The notes under the pieces were generated by a model. It ran no database searches. It saw only the letters and a program-made list of their open reading frames with translations, and had not been told where the DNA came from. From Faecalibacterium sp. (lineage in GTDB: Bacteria; Bacillota; Clostridia; Oscillospirales; Ruminococcaceae): 64,000 bases of DNA. A program made the position numbers and the translations under genes. The stretch is from contig JARHYC010000020.1 in the NCBI GenBank assembly GCA_029264955.1, positions 155,442 through 219,441 of the forward strand, read 5' to 3'. Below, one piece after another: positions 1 through 9,532 of this stretch; within the stretch, counting starts at the first letter, position 1; each line of letters begins with the position of its first letter.

Positions 1-297
<297 letters not shown>

Positions 298-693
298 TTA
301 TACCTATTCTAACAAAATGTAGTGCGCTTGTAAACGTGCCGTATTCGGAAAAAAGTGACAAGATTTGATAATTAAACCAGACAATCTGTACAAATCCACA
401 AAAGAATAATTGTATCTTTTTTACACACCACACCTTTTTGAGCAATTTGTATAGTTTTGATTATTTTTTTCGTCATTACGCACATTTTAAGAAAATACAG
501 AACATTCCATATTTCTTTTTCATTCTTTTTTTCATCTTTTGAAAAGAAGAAAAAAAGAAGTATATTCGTTCTTTTTTCTTTTTCCGCGTCTTTTTTCCAA
601 ATTTTCTACAACGGAAATCCTTTTCAGGCTTTTTTCGCAGTGATATGACCAAGATGTTTAGATTGATTTTTGAAATCTTGTCATTTTCGTCAA

Positions 694-722
694 TTTACAA
701 GAGAACGCCTAATCGTTATAAT
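694..722 (+). promoter_or_regulatory. Sigma70-type promoter (TTTACA-17 nt-TATAAT)
   Basis: TTTACA 694-699, TATAAT 717-722, exact 17-nt spacer. Confidence 0.7.
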
Positions 723-731
723 GATTAAGTT

Positions 732-760
732 ACAGGGCGCACAGCGCCCTGTGCTTTTTT
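732..760 (+). terminator. Intrinsic terminator/attenuator in leader of the antiporter gene
   Basis: ACAGGGCGC aca GCGCCCTGT followed by gcTTTTTT. Confidence 0.75.
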
Positions 761-838
761 ATGTATTCTTTTTTCGCCTAGCCAAGTAAAAAAGAGTGTT
801 CGTTCGTTATCACTATAAAACAAACAGGAGGATTTCCT

Positions 839-1822
839 ATGCTCATTCCCGTTTTGCTGTTCATCGTCGGTCTGCTGTGCCTGATTAAAGGCGGCGACTG
901 GTTCGTCGACGGTGCTGTTGGCATTGCCCGCAAGTTTCACCTGCCCGAACTTCTGATTGGTGCTACCGTTGTTTCCATCGGCACCACCCTGCCTGAGGTT
1001 ATGGTTTCTACCACTTCCGCTCTGGGCGGTCACGGTGAGATTGCCTATGGCAACGCAATCGGCTCCATCATCTGCAACACTGCACTGATCGCCGCAATCA
1101 CCATTTCTCTGCGCCCGGGCAAGGTTGACCCTAAGACCCTGAAGACTCCTGTCCTGTTCTTCTTTACCGCAGCGATTATCTATTCTGCGGTGGCTTATAC
1201 CACCGGCTACTTCAGCCGCCCCATTGGCCTGCTGATGTTGGCTCTGTTCGTTGTTTACATGATTGTCACGGTCAAGCAGATGAAGAGCAGCCCCGCCTCC
1301 GCTGCTGACGCTGCATTGGAAGCAGCTGAAGAGCCTGCAGAAGAAGATCGCCCCCTGTCCAAGAACCTGCTCCTGTTGGTACTTGGCGCTGCGCTGATTG
1401 CTGTGGGTGCCGACCTGCTGGTCGACAATGGCACTCTGATTGCCGAAGCGCTGGGCGTTCCGGAATCTGTCATCGCGCTGACCTTTGTTGCTCTGGGCAC
1501 CAGCCTGCCCGAGCTGGTCACCGCTATCACCAGCCTGGCAAAGGGGCATGGTTCTTTGTCTTTGGGCAATGTCATCGGCGCAAACCTGTTCAATCTGGTT
1601 CTGGTTTCCGGTGTTTCCGTCACTCTGGCACCCTTCGCAATCCCCGCAAACAGCATGATTGCAGGCATCAACGCCTCTCTGCTGATTGACATTCCCGTCA
1701 TGCTGTTCGTTATGGCATTTATGACTCTGCCCCCGCTGTTCCGTGGTAAGCTGAGCCGTTTCCAGGGCATCACCCTGCTGTGCATCTACGCAGCATTCTG
1801 CGTATTCCAGTTTGTGATGTAA
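839..1822 (+). CDS. Calcium/sodium antiporter (CaCA family, YrbG-like)
   Basis: 327 aa with two repeats (GATVVSIGTTLPEVMVS / LTFVALGTSLPELVTAITS, GNAIGS / GNVIGANLFN), aggagg RBS. Confidence 0.92.
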   Translation: MLIPVLLFIVGLLCLIKGGDWFVDGAVGIARKFHLPELLIGATVVSIGTTLPEVMVSTTSALGGHGEIAYGNAIGSIICNTALIAAITISLRPGKVDPKTLKTPVLFFFTAAIIYSAVAYTTGYFSRPIGLLMLALFVVYMIVTVKQMKSSPASAADAALEAAEEPAEEDRPLSKNLLLLVLGAALIAVGADLLVDNGTLIAEALGVPESVIALTFVALGTSLPELVTAITSLAKGHGSLSLGNVIGANLFNLVLVSGVSVTLAPFAIPANSMIAGINASLLIDIPVMLFVMAFMTLPPLFRGKLSRFQGITLLCIYAAFCVFQFVM

Positions 1823-1965
1823 TCACTCTGCACAAAATGCATTTCTGCACCCGTCGGCTTCGGCGGGTGTTTTTTATTTTGCCTGTGCTTGACGCACTCT
1901 ACCCAGACGGCTACAATATAGAACGTACCAAACAACACCAAAAATCTGAAAAGGAGCGATGCAGC

Positions 1966-2520
1966 TTGACTACTCATCACTACACCGAAGACAAGCTCTC
2001 CAGCGAGGAAATCTTCCACGGACGCATCTTTACCGTTACCCGCGATACGGTCTGTTTGGAAGATGGGCGTGAGCGTTCCCGCGAGGTCGTCCACCACCAC
2101 GGCGGCGCCTGCATCCTGCCGTTGTTTGACGATGGCACCATCTGCCTGGTGCGCCAGTACCGCTATGCCATGCAGCAGGAACTGTGGGAACTGCCCGCCG
2201 GCAAGCTGGAACCCGGCGAAGACCCCTTTGAAGCCGCTAAACGTGAGCTGGAAGAAGAATGCGGTCTGGTTGCAGACAACTTCATCTCTCTGGGTGCGTT
2301 TTACCCCACCGTCGGTTACTGCACCGAAGTGATCTACTGCTGGATTGCCACCGGTCTGCACGAAACCCAGATGCATCTGGATGACGGTGAATTTTTGACA
2401 CCGGAACGGGTACCGCTGGATGAAGCCATCGCCATGGTGATGGACGGCCGCATCAAGGACGGCAAAACCGTCGCCGGTATTTTGAAGGCACAGTATCTGC
2501 GTGCCAACGGCGCTCTGTAA
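1966..2520 (+). CDS. NUDIX hydrolase (ADP-ribose pyrophosphatase-like)
   Basis: Nudix box GKLEPGEDPFEAAKRELEEECGL; likely TTG start at 1966 preceded by aaggagc. Confidence 0.88.
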   Translation: MTTHHYTEDKLSSEEIFHGRIFTVTRDTVCLEDGRERSREVVHHHGGACILPLFDDGTICLVRQYRYAMQQELWELPAGKLEPGEDPFEAAKRELEEECGLVADNFISLGAFYPTVGYCTEVIYCWIATGLHETQMHLDDGEFLTPERVPLDEAIAMVMDGRIKDGKTVAGILKAQYLRANGAL

Positions 2521-2558
2521 TGCGCGCACCCACTACTTTGACAAGGATAAATAACGCA

Positions 2559-3206
2559 ATGCTCCAAATCGTTTACGAAGATCAGAATATTACTATTTGT
2601 ATCAAGCCCATTGGTTATTCCAGTGAAGATAGTGCTTTTGCACCTTGTGTTCCTGCATTGCTGCGAGAACACTGGAACAAACCCGCTGCTTATGTGGGTG
2701 TGGTACACCGTCTGGACATGGGTGCTTCCGGTCTGATGGTGTATGCCCGCACCAAAGCTGCGGCAGCAGCACTGTCTCGCCAGATGACAGACGGCAGCTT
2801 CCACAAGGAATACCTGTGTGTTTGTGCCGGGGTTCCCCAGCCGGATGTGGGCACTATGGAGGACTGGCTGTTTAAGGACAGCCGCCAGCACAAGGTGTTC
2901 CCCGTTAAGAAGGAACGCAAAGGTGCCAAGAAAGCCTTGCTGGATTACGAAGTTCTGGAAAAAAACGAAGAATCTTCTTTGTGCCGTGTGCAGCTGCACA
3001 CCGGCCGTACTCACCAAATCCGCGTGCAGTTCGCCAGTCGTCGCCACCCTTTGTATGGTGACGGAAAATACGGCAGCCGCATTAAATGCGCGTTGGGGCT
3101 TTGGTGTGCCCGACTGGAATTTATCCTGCCAGGGGAAGATCAGCCCCGCATTTTCTTTCAGGAACCGCCTGCCGCAGGCGCATTTGAGCCGTTCTTTCCG
3201 GAATAA
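2559..3206 (+). CDS. RluA-family pseudouridine synthase
   Basis: HRLDMGASGLMVYART and LHTGRTHQIRVQFA motifs; start 2559 (or 2520). Confidence 0.85.
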   Translation: MLQIVYEDQNITICIKPIGYSSEDSAFAPCVPALLREHWNKPAAYVGVVHRLDMGASGLMVYARTKAAAAALSRQMTDGSFHKEYLCVCAGVPQPDVGTMEDWLFKDSRQHKVFPVKKERKGAKKALLDYEVLEKNEESSLCRVQLHTGRTHQIRVQFASRRHPLYGDGKYGSRIKCALGLWCARLEFILPGEDQPRIFFQEPPAAGAFEPFFPE

Positions 3207-3241
3207 TCTCCTGTGCGATTATTTATCGCGCTTTGAATACA

Positions 3242-3287
3242 CAAAAAAATGCCGACTGCGTAATGCAGTCGGCATTTTTATTTATTT
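3242..3287. terminator. Bidirectional intrinsic terminator between rluA-like gene and pflA
   Basis: aaaaaatgccgactgcgtaatgcagtcggcattttt. Confidence 0.85.
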
Positions 3288-3291
3288 CAGA

Positions 3292-4050
3292 TCACCCGTT
3301 CAGGGCCTTTTTGCGAGCAGCCAAGATGACCTCGCGTGCGCGCACCGCTGTCTTTTTATCCAGCGCCGGTACACCTTGCAGCGGGTAGTCAATACCCAGC
3401 TTTTCGTATTTCGCCACGCCCATGGTGTGGTAAGGCAGTACTTCCAACGCTTTCACGTTGGGCAGCTCTGCCAGCAAGGTTCCCAGTGCGGTCCATTCTG
3501 CTTCGCTGTCAGTGATGCCCGGCACAACAACGTGCCGCACCCACATTGGCTGGTTTTTCGCCGCCAGATAACGGGCGAAAGCCAGAATGTTATCGTTGCA
3601 CTGACCTGTCAGCTCTTTATGCGCTTCAGATTCTGCGTGCTTGATATCCAGCAAAAACAGGTCTGTCACTTCACACAGCGCATCAAAACGAGCAAGCTGT
3701 GTGGGATCATCCGCGCGGAAGGTGATACCAGAAGTATCCACACAGGTGTGGATCCCCTTAGCCTTCGCTTTGCGGAACAGCTCAAGCACAAAATCCATCT
3801 GCAACAGCGGTTCGCCCCCGGTGCAGGTGATACCGCCACGCTTATAAAACGAAGCGTTGCGTGCGTACTGAGTCAAAATCTCGTCTGTCGTCATTTCGGT
3901 ACCCAGACCCGGCTGCCAAGTATCGGGATTATGGCAATACTTGCAACGCATGGGGCATCCCTGTAGAAACACCACAAAGCGCACGCCGGGACCGTCTACG
4001 GTACCAAAACTCTCCAGAGAATGGATGTGTCCTTTGATTTCCGCTGCCAT
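3292..4050 (-). CDS. pflA: Pyruvate formate-lyase activating enzyme (radical SAM)
   Basis: CPMRCKYCHNPDTW (CxxxCxxC), GGEPLLQ; 252 aa. Confidence 0.95.
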   Translation of the reverse strand: MAAEIKGHIHSLESFGTVDGPGVRFVVFLQGCPMRCKYCHNPDTWQPGLGTEMTTDEILTQYARNASFYKRGGITCTGGEPLLQMDFVLELFRKAKAKGIHTCVDTSGITFRADDPTQLARFDALCEVTDLFLLDIKHAESEAHKELTGQCNDNILAFARYLAAKNQPMWVRHVVVPGITDSEAEWTALGTLLAELPNVKALEVLPYHTMGVAKYEKLGIDYPLQGVPALDKKTAVRAREVILAARKKALNG

Positions 4051-4054
4051 CGAA

Positions 4055-4297
4055 TTAGATTGCGTCGTGGAAAGTACGAGAGATGACCTCGTCCTGCTGT
4101 GCCTTGGTCAGCTTATTGAAGTTGACTGCATAGCCGGAAACACGAACGGTCAGCTGGGGGTACTTCTCAGGATGCGCCTGAGCATCCAGCAGGGTGTCGC
4201 GGTTAAAAACGTTAACATTCAGGTGATGGCCGCCTTCGGCTGCATAGCCATCCAACAGGTCAACCAGGTTGTCGATTTGCTGCTTATTTGCTTCCAT
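4055..4297 (-). CDS. Stand-alone glycyl-radical domain protein (GrcA/YfiD-like; C-terminal domain of split PFL)
   Basis: 80 aa: ...[59 protein letters not shown], colinear with the PFL C-terminus; RBS aaggaaaag. Confidence 0.95.
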   Translation of the reverse strand: MEANKQQIDNLVDLLDGYAAEGGHHLNVNVFNRDTLLDAQAHPEKYPQLTVRVSGYAVNFNKLTKAQQDEVISRTFHDAI

Positions 4298-4323
4298 AGT
4301 AGCTTTTCCTTTCTTTCTTTCGG

Positions 4324-4506
4324 TTATTTCTTAACCGGTGTATTGCAGGCGACGTCAGAAAATTCGCCGCAGCAAGTTGTGCAGCGGGTTTCAGAGGCTT
4401 CCCCCTCACCGCCGGTAACTTTCATGTGGCCGCCGCCTTTTGCCATAAACGCATCAATGTGAGCAATCAGCTCGTCGATGCGCTGCTCTTCGTTTTTCTC
4501 CTGCAT
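4324..4506 (-). CDS. Small Cys-rich protein resembling the N-terminal half of the glycyl-radical domain
   Basis: 60 aa: [63 protein letters not shown] gaggcg; lies inside the pfl gene cluster. Confidence 0.8.
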   Translation of the reverse strand: MQEKNEEQRIDELIAHIDAFMAKGGGHMKVTGGEGEASETRCTTCCGEFSDVACNTPVKK

Positions 4507-4541
4507 TGGGATTCGCCTCGATTCTCAAAAGTAGTTTTGGA

Positions 4542-6596
4542 TTAGTTCTCAGACTCGAACTCGTCCATCTCCACGCTCAGGTCGCCAGCAAAGATCTGAT
4601 CGTCCTTGCCCAGTGCGCCGGGGATGATGGAGAAGGTATTGGAAATGCCATCCTGTGCTTCGCTGAAGGGCAGCTTTGCAACAGATGCCAAGCTAGCAAC
4701 TGCGCCGTGGGTATCACGACGGTGCATGGGGTTCGCACCAGGTGCAAACGGTTCGCCACGCTTACGGCCATCGGGGGTAGAACCAGTGTTACGGCCATAA
4801 ACAACGTTGGAGGTGATAGTCAGGATGGAGGTGGTGGGGATACCGCCACGGTAGGTGTGGTTGCCCTTGACGTAGCTCATGAAGGTATCAACCAGATCAG
4901 CTGCGATCAGGTCAACACGATCGTCGTCGTTGCCGTACTTGGGGAAATCACCCTCAACTTCGTAATCGACCACGATGCCATCCTCATCACGGATGCACTT
5001 GACCTTAGCGTACTTGATAGCAGACAGAGAGTCCGCAACAACAGACAGGCCAGCGATACCGGTTGCGAACCAGCGGGTGACCTTCTTGTCGTGCAGGGAC
5101 ATCTGCAGCTTCTCGTAGCAGTACTTGTCGTGCATGTAGTGGATGATGTTCAGGGTATTGACGTACACCTGAGCCAGCCACTTCATCATTTCCTTGTACT
5201 TAGCCATAACATCGTCGTAATCCAGGTAGTCGCCTACAACGGGGCGATATGCGGGACCGACCTGCTTTTTGCTGATTTCATCAACACCACCGTTGATCGC
5301 GTACAGCAGGCACTTTGCCAGGTTAGCACGAGCGCCGAAGAACTGCATCTCCTTGCCGATGCGCATAGAAGATACGCAGCAAGCGATGGCATAGTCGTCA
5401 CCGTGGGTAACGCGCATCAGGTCATCGTTCTCGTACTGGATGCTGGAAGACTCGATCGAAGTCTTAGCACAGAAACGCTTGAAGTTTTCCGGCAGGCGAG
5501 TAGACCACAGAACTGTCAGGTTGGGTTCCGGAGCGGTGCCCAGGTTGGACAGAGTGTGCAGGTAACGGTAGCTCATCTTGGTGACCATGTGACGGCCGTC
5601 GATGCCTACGCCGCCAATGGACTCGGTAACCCACTGGGGATCGCCAGAGAACAGATCATTGTACTCGGGGGTACGAGCAAACTTGATCAGGCGCAGCTTC
5701 ATAATGAAGTGATCGACGAACTCCTGGATCTGATCCTCAGTAAAGGTGCCGTTTGCCAGGTCGCGCTGTGCATAGATGTCCAGGAAGGTGGAGGTACGGC
5801 CCAGGCTCATCGCAGCGCCGTTCTGCTCCTTAACAGCCGCCAGGTAGCCAAAGTACAGCCACTGGATAGCTTCCTTGACGTTGGTAGCGGGCTTGGAAAT
5901 ATCGAAGCCGTAGATTTCACCCAGCTTCTTCAGTTCCTGCAACGCACGGATCTGCTCGCTCAACTCTTCACGCTCACGAATAACATCAGAGTACATGATG
6001 ACACGGGTGGTGTCCTTCTGGTGCTGCTTGTCCTCGATCAGGCGATCCACACCATACAGAGCAACACGGCGGTAGTCACCAATGATACGGCCACGGCCGT
6101 AAGCGTCGGGCAGACCGGTGATGATGTGGTTGGAACGGCAAGCACGCATCTCAGGGGTGTAAGCGTCAAAAACGCCTGCGTTATGGGTCTTGCGGTGAAC
6201 GGTAAAGAACTCCTCGATTTCGGGGTCCAGCGTGTAACCGTTATCCTCGCAAGCTTTCTTAGCCATACGGATGCCACCATAAGGCATCAGCGCACGCTTA
6301 AAAGGCTTATCGGTCTGGAAACCAACAATCGTTTCCTTATCCTTGTTCAGGTAACCGGGGCCATGGGAGGTGATGGTAGAAATGACACGAGTGTCCATAT
6401 CCAGGACACCGCCGGCCTCGTGTTCTTTCTTGGTCAGGTCCATAACCTGATCCCATAGATCCTTGGTGTCCTGGGTAGGACCAGCCAGGAATGCATCATC
6501 TCCATCATAAGGAGTATAGTTCTTCTGGATGAAATCTCGCACATTGATTTCGCGTTCCCACACACCGGGAACAAAGCCTGTCCATTCGTTTTTCAC
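4542..6596 (-). CDS. pflB: Formate acetyltransferase (pyruvate formate-lyase) core lacking the C-terminal glycyl-radical domain
   Basis: PFL motifs [35 protein letters not shown]; ends ...[14 protein letters not shown] with no RVSGY; GTG start at 6596 after gaggaggcc. Confidence 0.95.
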   Translation of the reverse strand: MKNEWTGFVPGVWEREINVRDFIQKNYTPYDGDDAFLAGPTQDTKDLWDQVMDLTKKEHEAGGVLDMDTRVISTITSHGPGYLNKDKETIVGFQTDKPFKRALMPYGGIRMAKKACEDNGYTLDPEIEEFFTVHRKTHNAGVFDAYTPEMRACRSNHIITGLPDAYGRGRIIGDYRRVALYGVDRLIEDKQHQKDTTRVIMYSDVIREREELSEQIRALQELKKLGEIYGFDISKPATNVKEAIQWLYFGYLAAVKEQNGAAMSLGRTSTFLDIYAQRDLANGTFTEDQIQEFVDHFIMKLRLIKFARTPEYNDLFSGDPQWVTESIGGVGIDGRHMVTKMSYRYLHTLSNLGTAPEPNLTVLWSTRLPENFKRFCAKTSIESSSIQYENDDLMRVTHGDDYAIACCVSSMRIGKEMQFFGARANLAKCLLYAINGGVDEISKKQVGPAYRPVVGDYLDYDDVMAKYKEMMKWLAQVYVNTLNIIHYMHDKYCYEKLQMSLHDKKVTRWFATGIAGLSVVADSLSAIKYAKVKCIRDEDGIVVDYEVEGDFPKYGNDDDRVDLIAADLVDTFMSYVKGNHTYRGGIPTTSILTITSNVVYGRNTGSTPDGRKRGEPFAPGANPMHRRDTHGAVASLASVAKLPFSEAQDGISNTFSIIPGALGKDDQIFAGDLSVEMDEFESEN

Positions 6597-7149
6597 AATT
6601 GGCCTCCTCAATTCCTCTAACACATTATGTAATCGGACAACCAGGCAAGCGCCTTGTTATGCCGCATGATACTTTTTTAGTGTACAGGCTCACAAAGGAA
6701 TGTCAAGCAAATGACAAGCATTTCACGAATCTTTTTTGGCATCCTTTTGTCCATGATGCACACGGCAGAACATAGCTACTAGTTTTCTCCTCTTTCGCGA
6801 CTTGGTTTTTTATGTTTTTCACAAAAGGTGGTCTTGCCCATCGTATTGCAGAGAAAACAGCTGTCGGTTGGTTTTTATCTCTCTTTTTCGGCAAAAGAAT
6901 GAAAGCAATGCGTTTTATTTTTCTTTGAAAAAGCCGTGCAGTGGTAGGCACGGCCTCAAAGAAACCCGCGCTTTTCTTCCGATTGGGGGAAATCGTCTGA
7001 CAAAAGGCGCGTGTTAGTTAGTCTTTGCTAACTTACGCGTTCATTTTACCAGATTCCTTCTGGCATGGCAATACTTTTCCTGGATTTTCAAAAAATTTTT
7101 TCTTTCTTTTCACGTCTGTCTATACCCGGCCGTCATGCAACAAAAATCC

Positions 7150-7174
7150 TTGTTATATGGTTCGTATATAACAA
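7150..7174. repeat. Perfect 9-bp inverted repeat (hairpin)
   Basis: TTGTTATAT ggttcgt ATATAACAA. Confidence 0.6.
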
Positions 7175-7251
7175 AAAAGGATGACGCAACCACGGTCACG
7201 CCATCCCTTTTTCAATCTGTTTTTCTGCGCCAAAGTGTACGGATCAAACGC

Positions 7252-7725
7252 TTATCCTTCGTTTTCTTCCTCGTCAATCTTGGCATCCAACTGATCTTTT
7301 CTGCGCTTGCAAATACCTGATGTAAACGTCAGCACAAGCATCGTCAGCACGCTGATCGAGAGGAACATCACCACAAAGGTTGCCACAGAACCTGCCAGTG
7401 CATGGTATCGAACGTAGCTGATAATCCCCCAGAAACCGCCGAATGCAAGACCCGCTAATGAGCTGAGGCCCAGATTGGTTTTGCCATTCGGCTTGAGATT
7501 TCTATCCCAAATGCCATTCTTCAGACAGGTAAACAGGATATATCCGCTAGCAATCAGCAAAATCAAGCTTTCTCCGCCAATAGCGCGAATATCGTTGTTT
7601 CCCATTGCCATCTGGATATAAATTACAGCCAGCAGACCCCAGAAGCACAGCCAGCATGCATTGTGTTCGATGCGCAGCAACTTCTGCTCCTGCATCTCGT
7701 CCAGATTACTTTTACGCTTCTTCAT
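7252..7725 (-). CDS. Small membrane protein adjacent to XRE regulator
   Basis: Several hydrophobic segments; start MKKRKSNLDEMQEQ at 7725 with ggagg RBS. Confidence 0.75.
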   Translation of the reverse strand: MKKRKSNLDEMQEQKLLRIEHNACWLCFWGLLAVIYIQMAMGNNDIRAIGGESLILLIASGYILFTCLKNGIWDRNLKPNGKTNLGLSSLAGLAFGGFWGIISYVRYHALAGSVATFVVMFLSISVLTMLVLTFTSGICKRRKDQLDAKIDEEENEG

Positions 7726-7927
7726 CGCTCTCATCCTCCCAAAACAGTTCATCCAGCTGTGCATCCAACGCCCAGCAGATTTTCAGGCATAATTTAATGG
7801 TGGGGTTGTATTCGCCTTTTTCGATTGCGTTGATGGTCTGGCGTGATACGCCTATTTTTTCCGCCAGCTCTTTCTGGGTCATATCTTTTTTGGTTCGTGC
7901 GAGTTTCAATGCCATATTTCTTGCCAC
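7712..7927 (-). CDS. XRE-family helix-turn-helix regulator
   Basis: MTQKELAEKIGVSRQTINAIEKGEYNPTIKLCLKI; probable GTG start at 7927. Confidence 0.88.
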   Translation of the reverse strand: MARNMALKLARTKKDMTQKELAEKIGVSRQTINAIEKGEYNPTIKLCLKICWALDAQLDELFWEDESDEEA

Positions 7928-8123
7928 ATCGAAGCCCCCTTTCTTGTGCCTAAATAGTATCATATAGTTTTCTTCAAGTCAAGTATATATTACATTTATT
8001 CCAATAAAAGTTACTTTTACAGAAGCTATTTCCGCTTTCTACGCATTGCTTTGTTGCGTTTTGACACCAGGTCTGCTATGATACCCATATCCTAAACATC
8101 ATAGTTCTTTCAGGAGGCAAACG

Positions 8124-8933
8124 ATGCATTTACTGAAAAAACTTGCCGCAGTGCTGGCTGGGCTTGTACTGTTTTTTGCTTTTCTCTGTGGAATTTTTGT
8201 ATTCGAAATGGATTATGTGATTCATACCGTTGATATTTCTCACAGCCCTGACATGCGCTGCGAACTAAAACTGCAATCCATAGGACAACCGTTTCTGTTT
8301 GGCTGGACAAAAGGTCGTTTGATTCTAAAACACGGTTCGAAAACCATTGCCAAATATCGCTTCCGTGTAGCCGATGACGGTGCTATGCTTCGCCCCACCA
8401 CTTGGCAGGTACACTGGCGGGATCACTGGGTAGAAGTGTTGCTGGATGGTTCCGAACAGGAGCCCGCCTGCATTCAAATAGGCTATGATGGCTCCATCAA
8501 AACAATTCCGATGGAAACCGCATCTTCTCCGGTAGAAGCTCAGCCGGAACTTCCACCGGAGATCGAAGGCCACGAAATGTCTTTCGGTGTAATGGATGGC
8601 TACTATGCCATTTACGACTTATTCTTCGATGGGCAGAACAAGAACTGTATCGAACAATATACCGCCAAGGGCAACAGCTATGTGATACTGGCAGAAGATG
8701 ATACCCACATTGAGTACCTGATGTATGACAGGGATTCCAAAAACGGAAAATGCGGTCTGTATGTATACTATATCTGCCAAAAGGCAGAGGATGGCTCTTG
8801 GTCTGTTGCGGATTCTGAGATTCGGAACAGCTATGGCTTCTGCTACGAAACCGGCGATCTGTATCCCAGCGGCAAAACCGGCTGGGGCCAGCCGGGTACA
8901 CCGGGCTATCAAGAAGCAACCGGCGAAAACTGA
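8124..8933 (+). CDS. Hypothetical secreted/membrane-anchored protein
   Basis: 269 aa, N-terminal hydrophobic segment, aggaggc RBS. Confidence 0.75.
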   Translation: MHLLKKLAAVLAGLVLFFAFLCGIFVFEMDYVIHTVDISHSPDMRCELKLQSIGQPFLFGWTKGRLILKHGSKTIAKYRFRVADDGAMLRPTTWQVHWRDHWVEVLLDGSEQEPACIQIGYDGSIKTIPMETASSPVEAQPELPPEIEGHEMSFGVMDGYYAIYDLFFDGQNKNCIEQYTAKGNSYVILAEDDTHIEYLMYDRDSKNGKCGLYVYYICQKAEDGSWSVADSEIRNSYGFCYETGDLYPSGKTGWGQPGTPGYQEATGEN

Positions 8934-8949
8934 CAGCGCTTATTCGACA

Positions 8950-8990
8950 CAAAAAAGCGGCATAGCTTCCACGCTATGCCGCTTTTTTCT
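8950..8990. terminator. Bidirectional intrinsic terminator
   Basis: aaaaaagcggcatagcttccacgctatgccgctttttt. Confidence 0.85.
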
Positions 8991-8995
8991 TTGCT

Positions 8996-9517
8996 TTAGA
9001 GTTTCTGAATGGGTTTGCCTGTCTTTTCCTCAATAAAGGTGCGGAACTCGTCCAGTGTACCGCCGGTCATGCTGGCTTTTGTATAGATCTGGCCATGGTT
9101 CTTGGAATAAAGAAACACAAAGTAGTTGCCGGTTTCTGCAACCAGTAAGACATTCTCGTAATTCCACTCGGTAGTTCCTACTTCGCATACTGTTGTAAAG
9201 TTGTTTTCACCAAAGACCGCCGTATTCTTCTCTGTACCGGGCATCAAACGTTTGCGGGCGATAGATCCGTTGAGCCGATCCTCAAACCACAGGGTTGCAG
9301 TCAATACCACAGCAACCGCCAAGTTCAGGAATGTAATCGTGTTCCAAACAAAGATTTTATCCCCAAACGGGACAACCGCAATCAATGTCAGCACAATGAT
9401 CACAACCGCAAAGATATGCGAAATGCGGCTGTGTTTTTTCCGAAGCGTCTTGCGCATTGCGTATGCCAGCGCAGTCATGGCTTTTGTATCATATTCACTT
9501 TGAAACGTAAATTCCAT
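8996..9517 (-). CDS. YcxB-like membrane protein
   Basis: Two central TM segments plus YcxB-like C-terminal domain. Confidence 0.6.
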   Translation of the reverse strand: MEFTFQSEYDTKAMTALAYAMRKTLRKKHSRISHIFAVVIIVLTLIAVVPFGDKIFVWNTITFLNLAVAVVLTATLWFEDRLNGSIARKRLMPGTEKNTAVFGENNFTTVCEVGTTEWNYENVLLVAETGNYFVFLYSKNHGQIYTKASMTGGTLDEFRTFIEEKTGKPIQKL

Positions 9518-9532
9518 ACGGTACCCCCTTTT

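Noticed and set aside
4506-6458. 650-aa plus-strand ORF
   Set aside because: Exact antisense of pflB core; low-complexity Val/Leu/Gln-rich shadow ORF caused by codon bias
7150-7174. Rex-type operator (TTGTTA...TAACAA)
   Set aside because: Half-site spacing (25 bp total) does not fit the 18-bp Rex site as known; more likely a hairpin downstream of the 7252 gene
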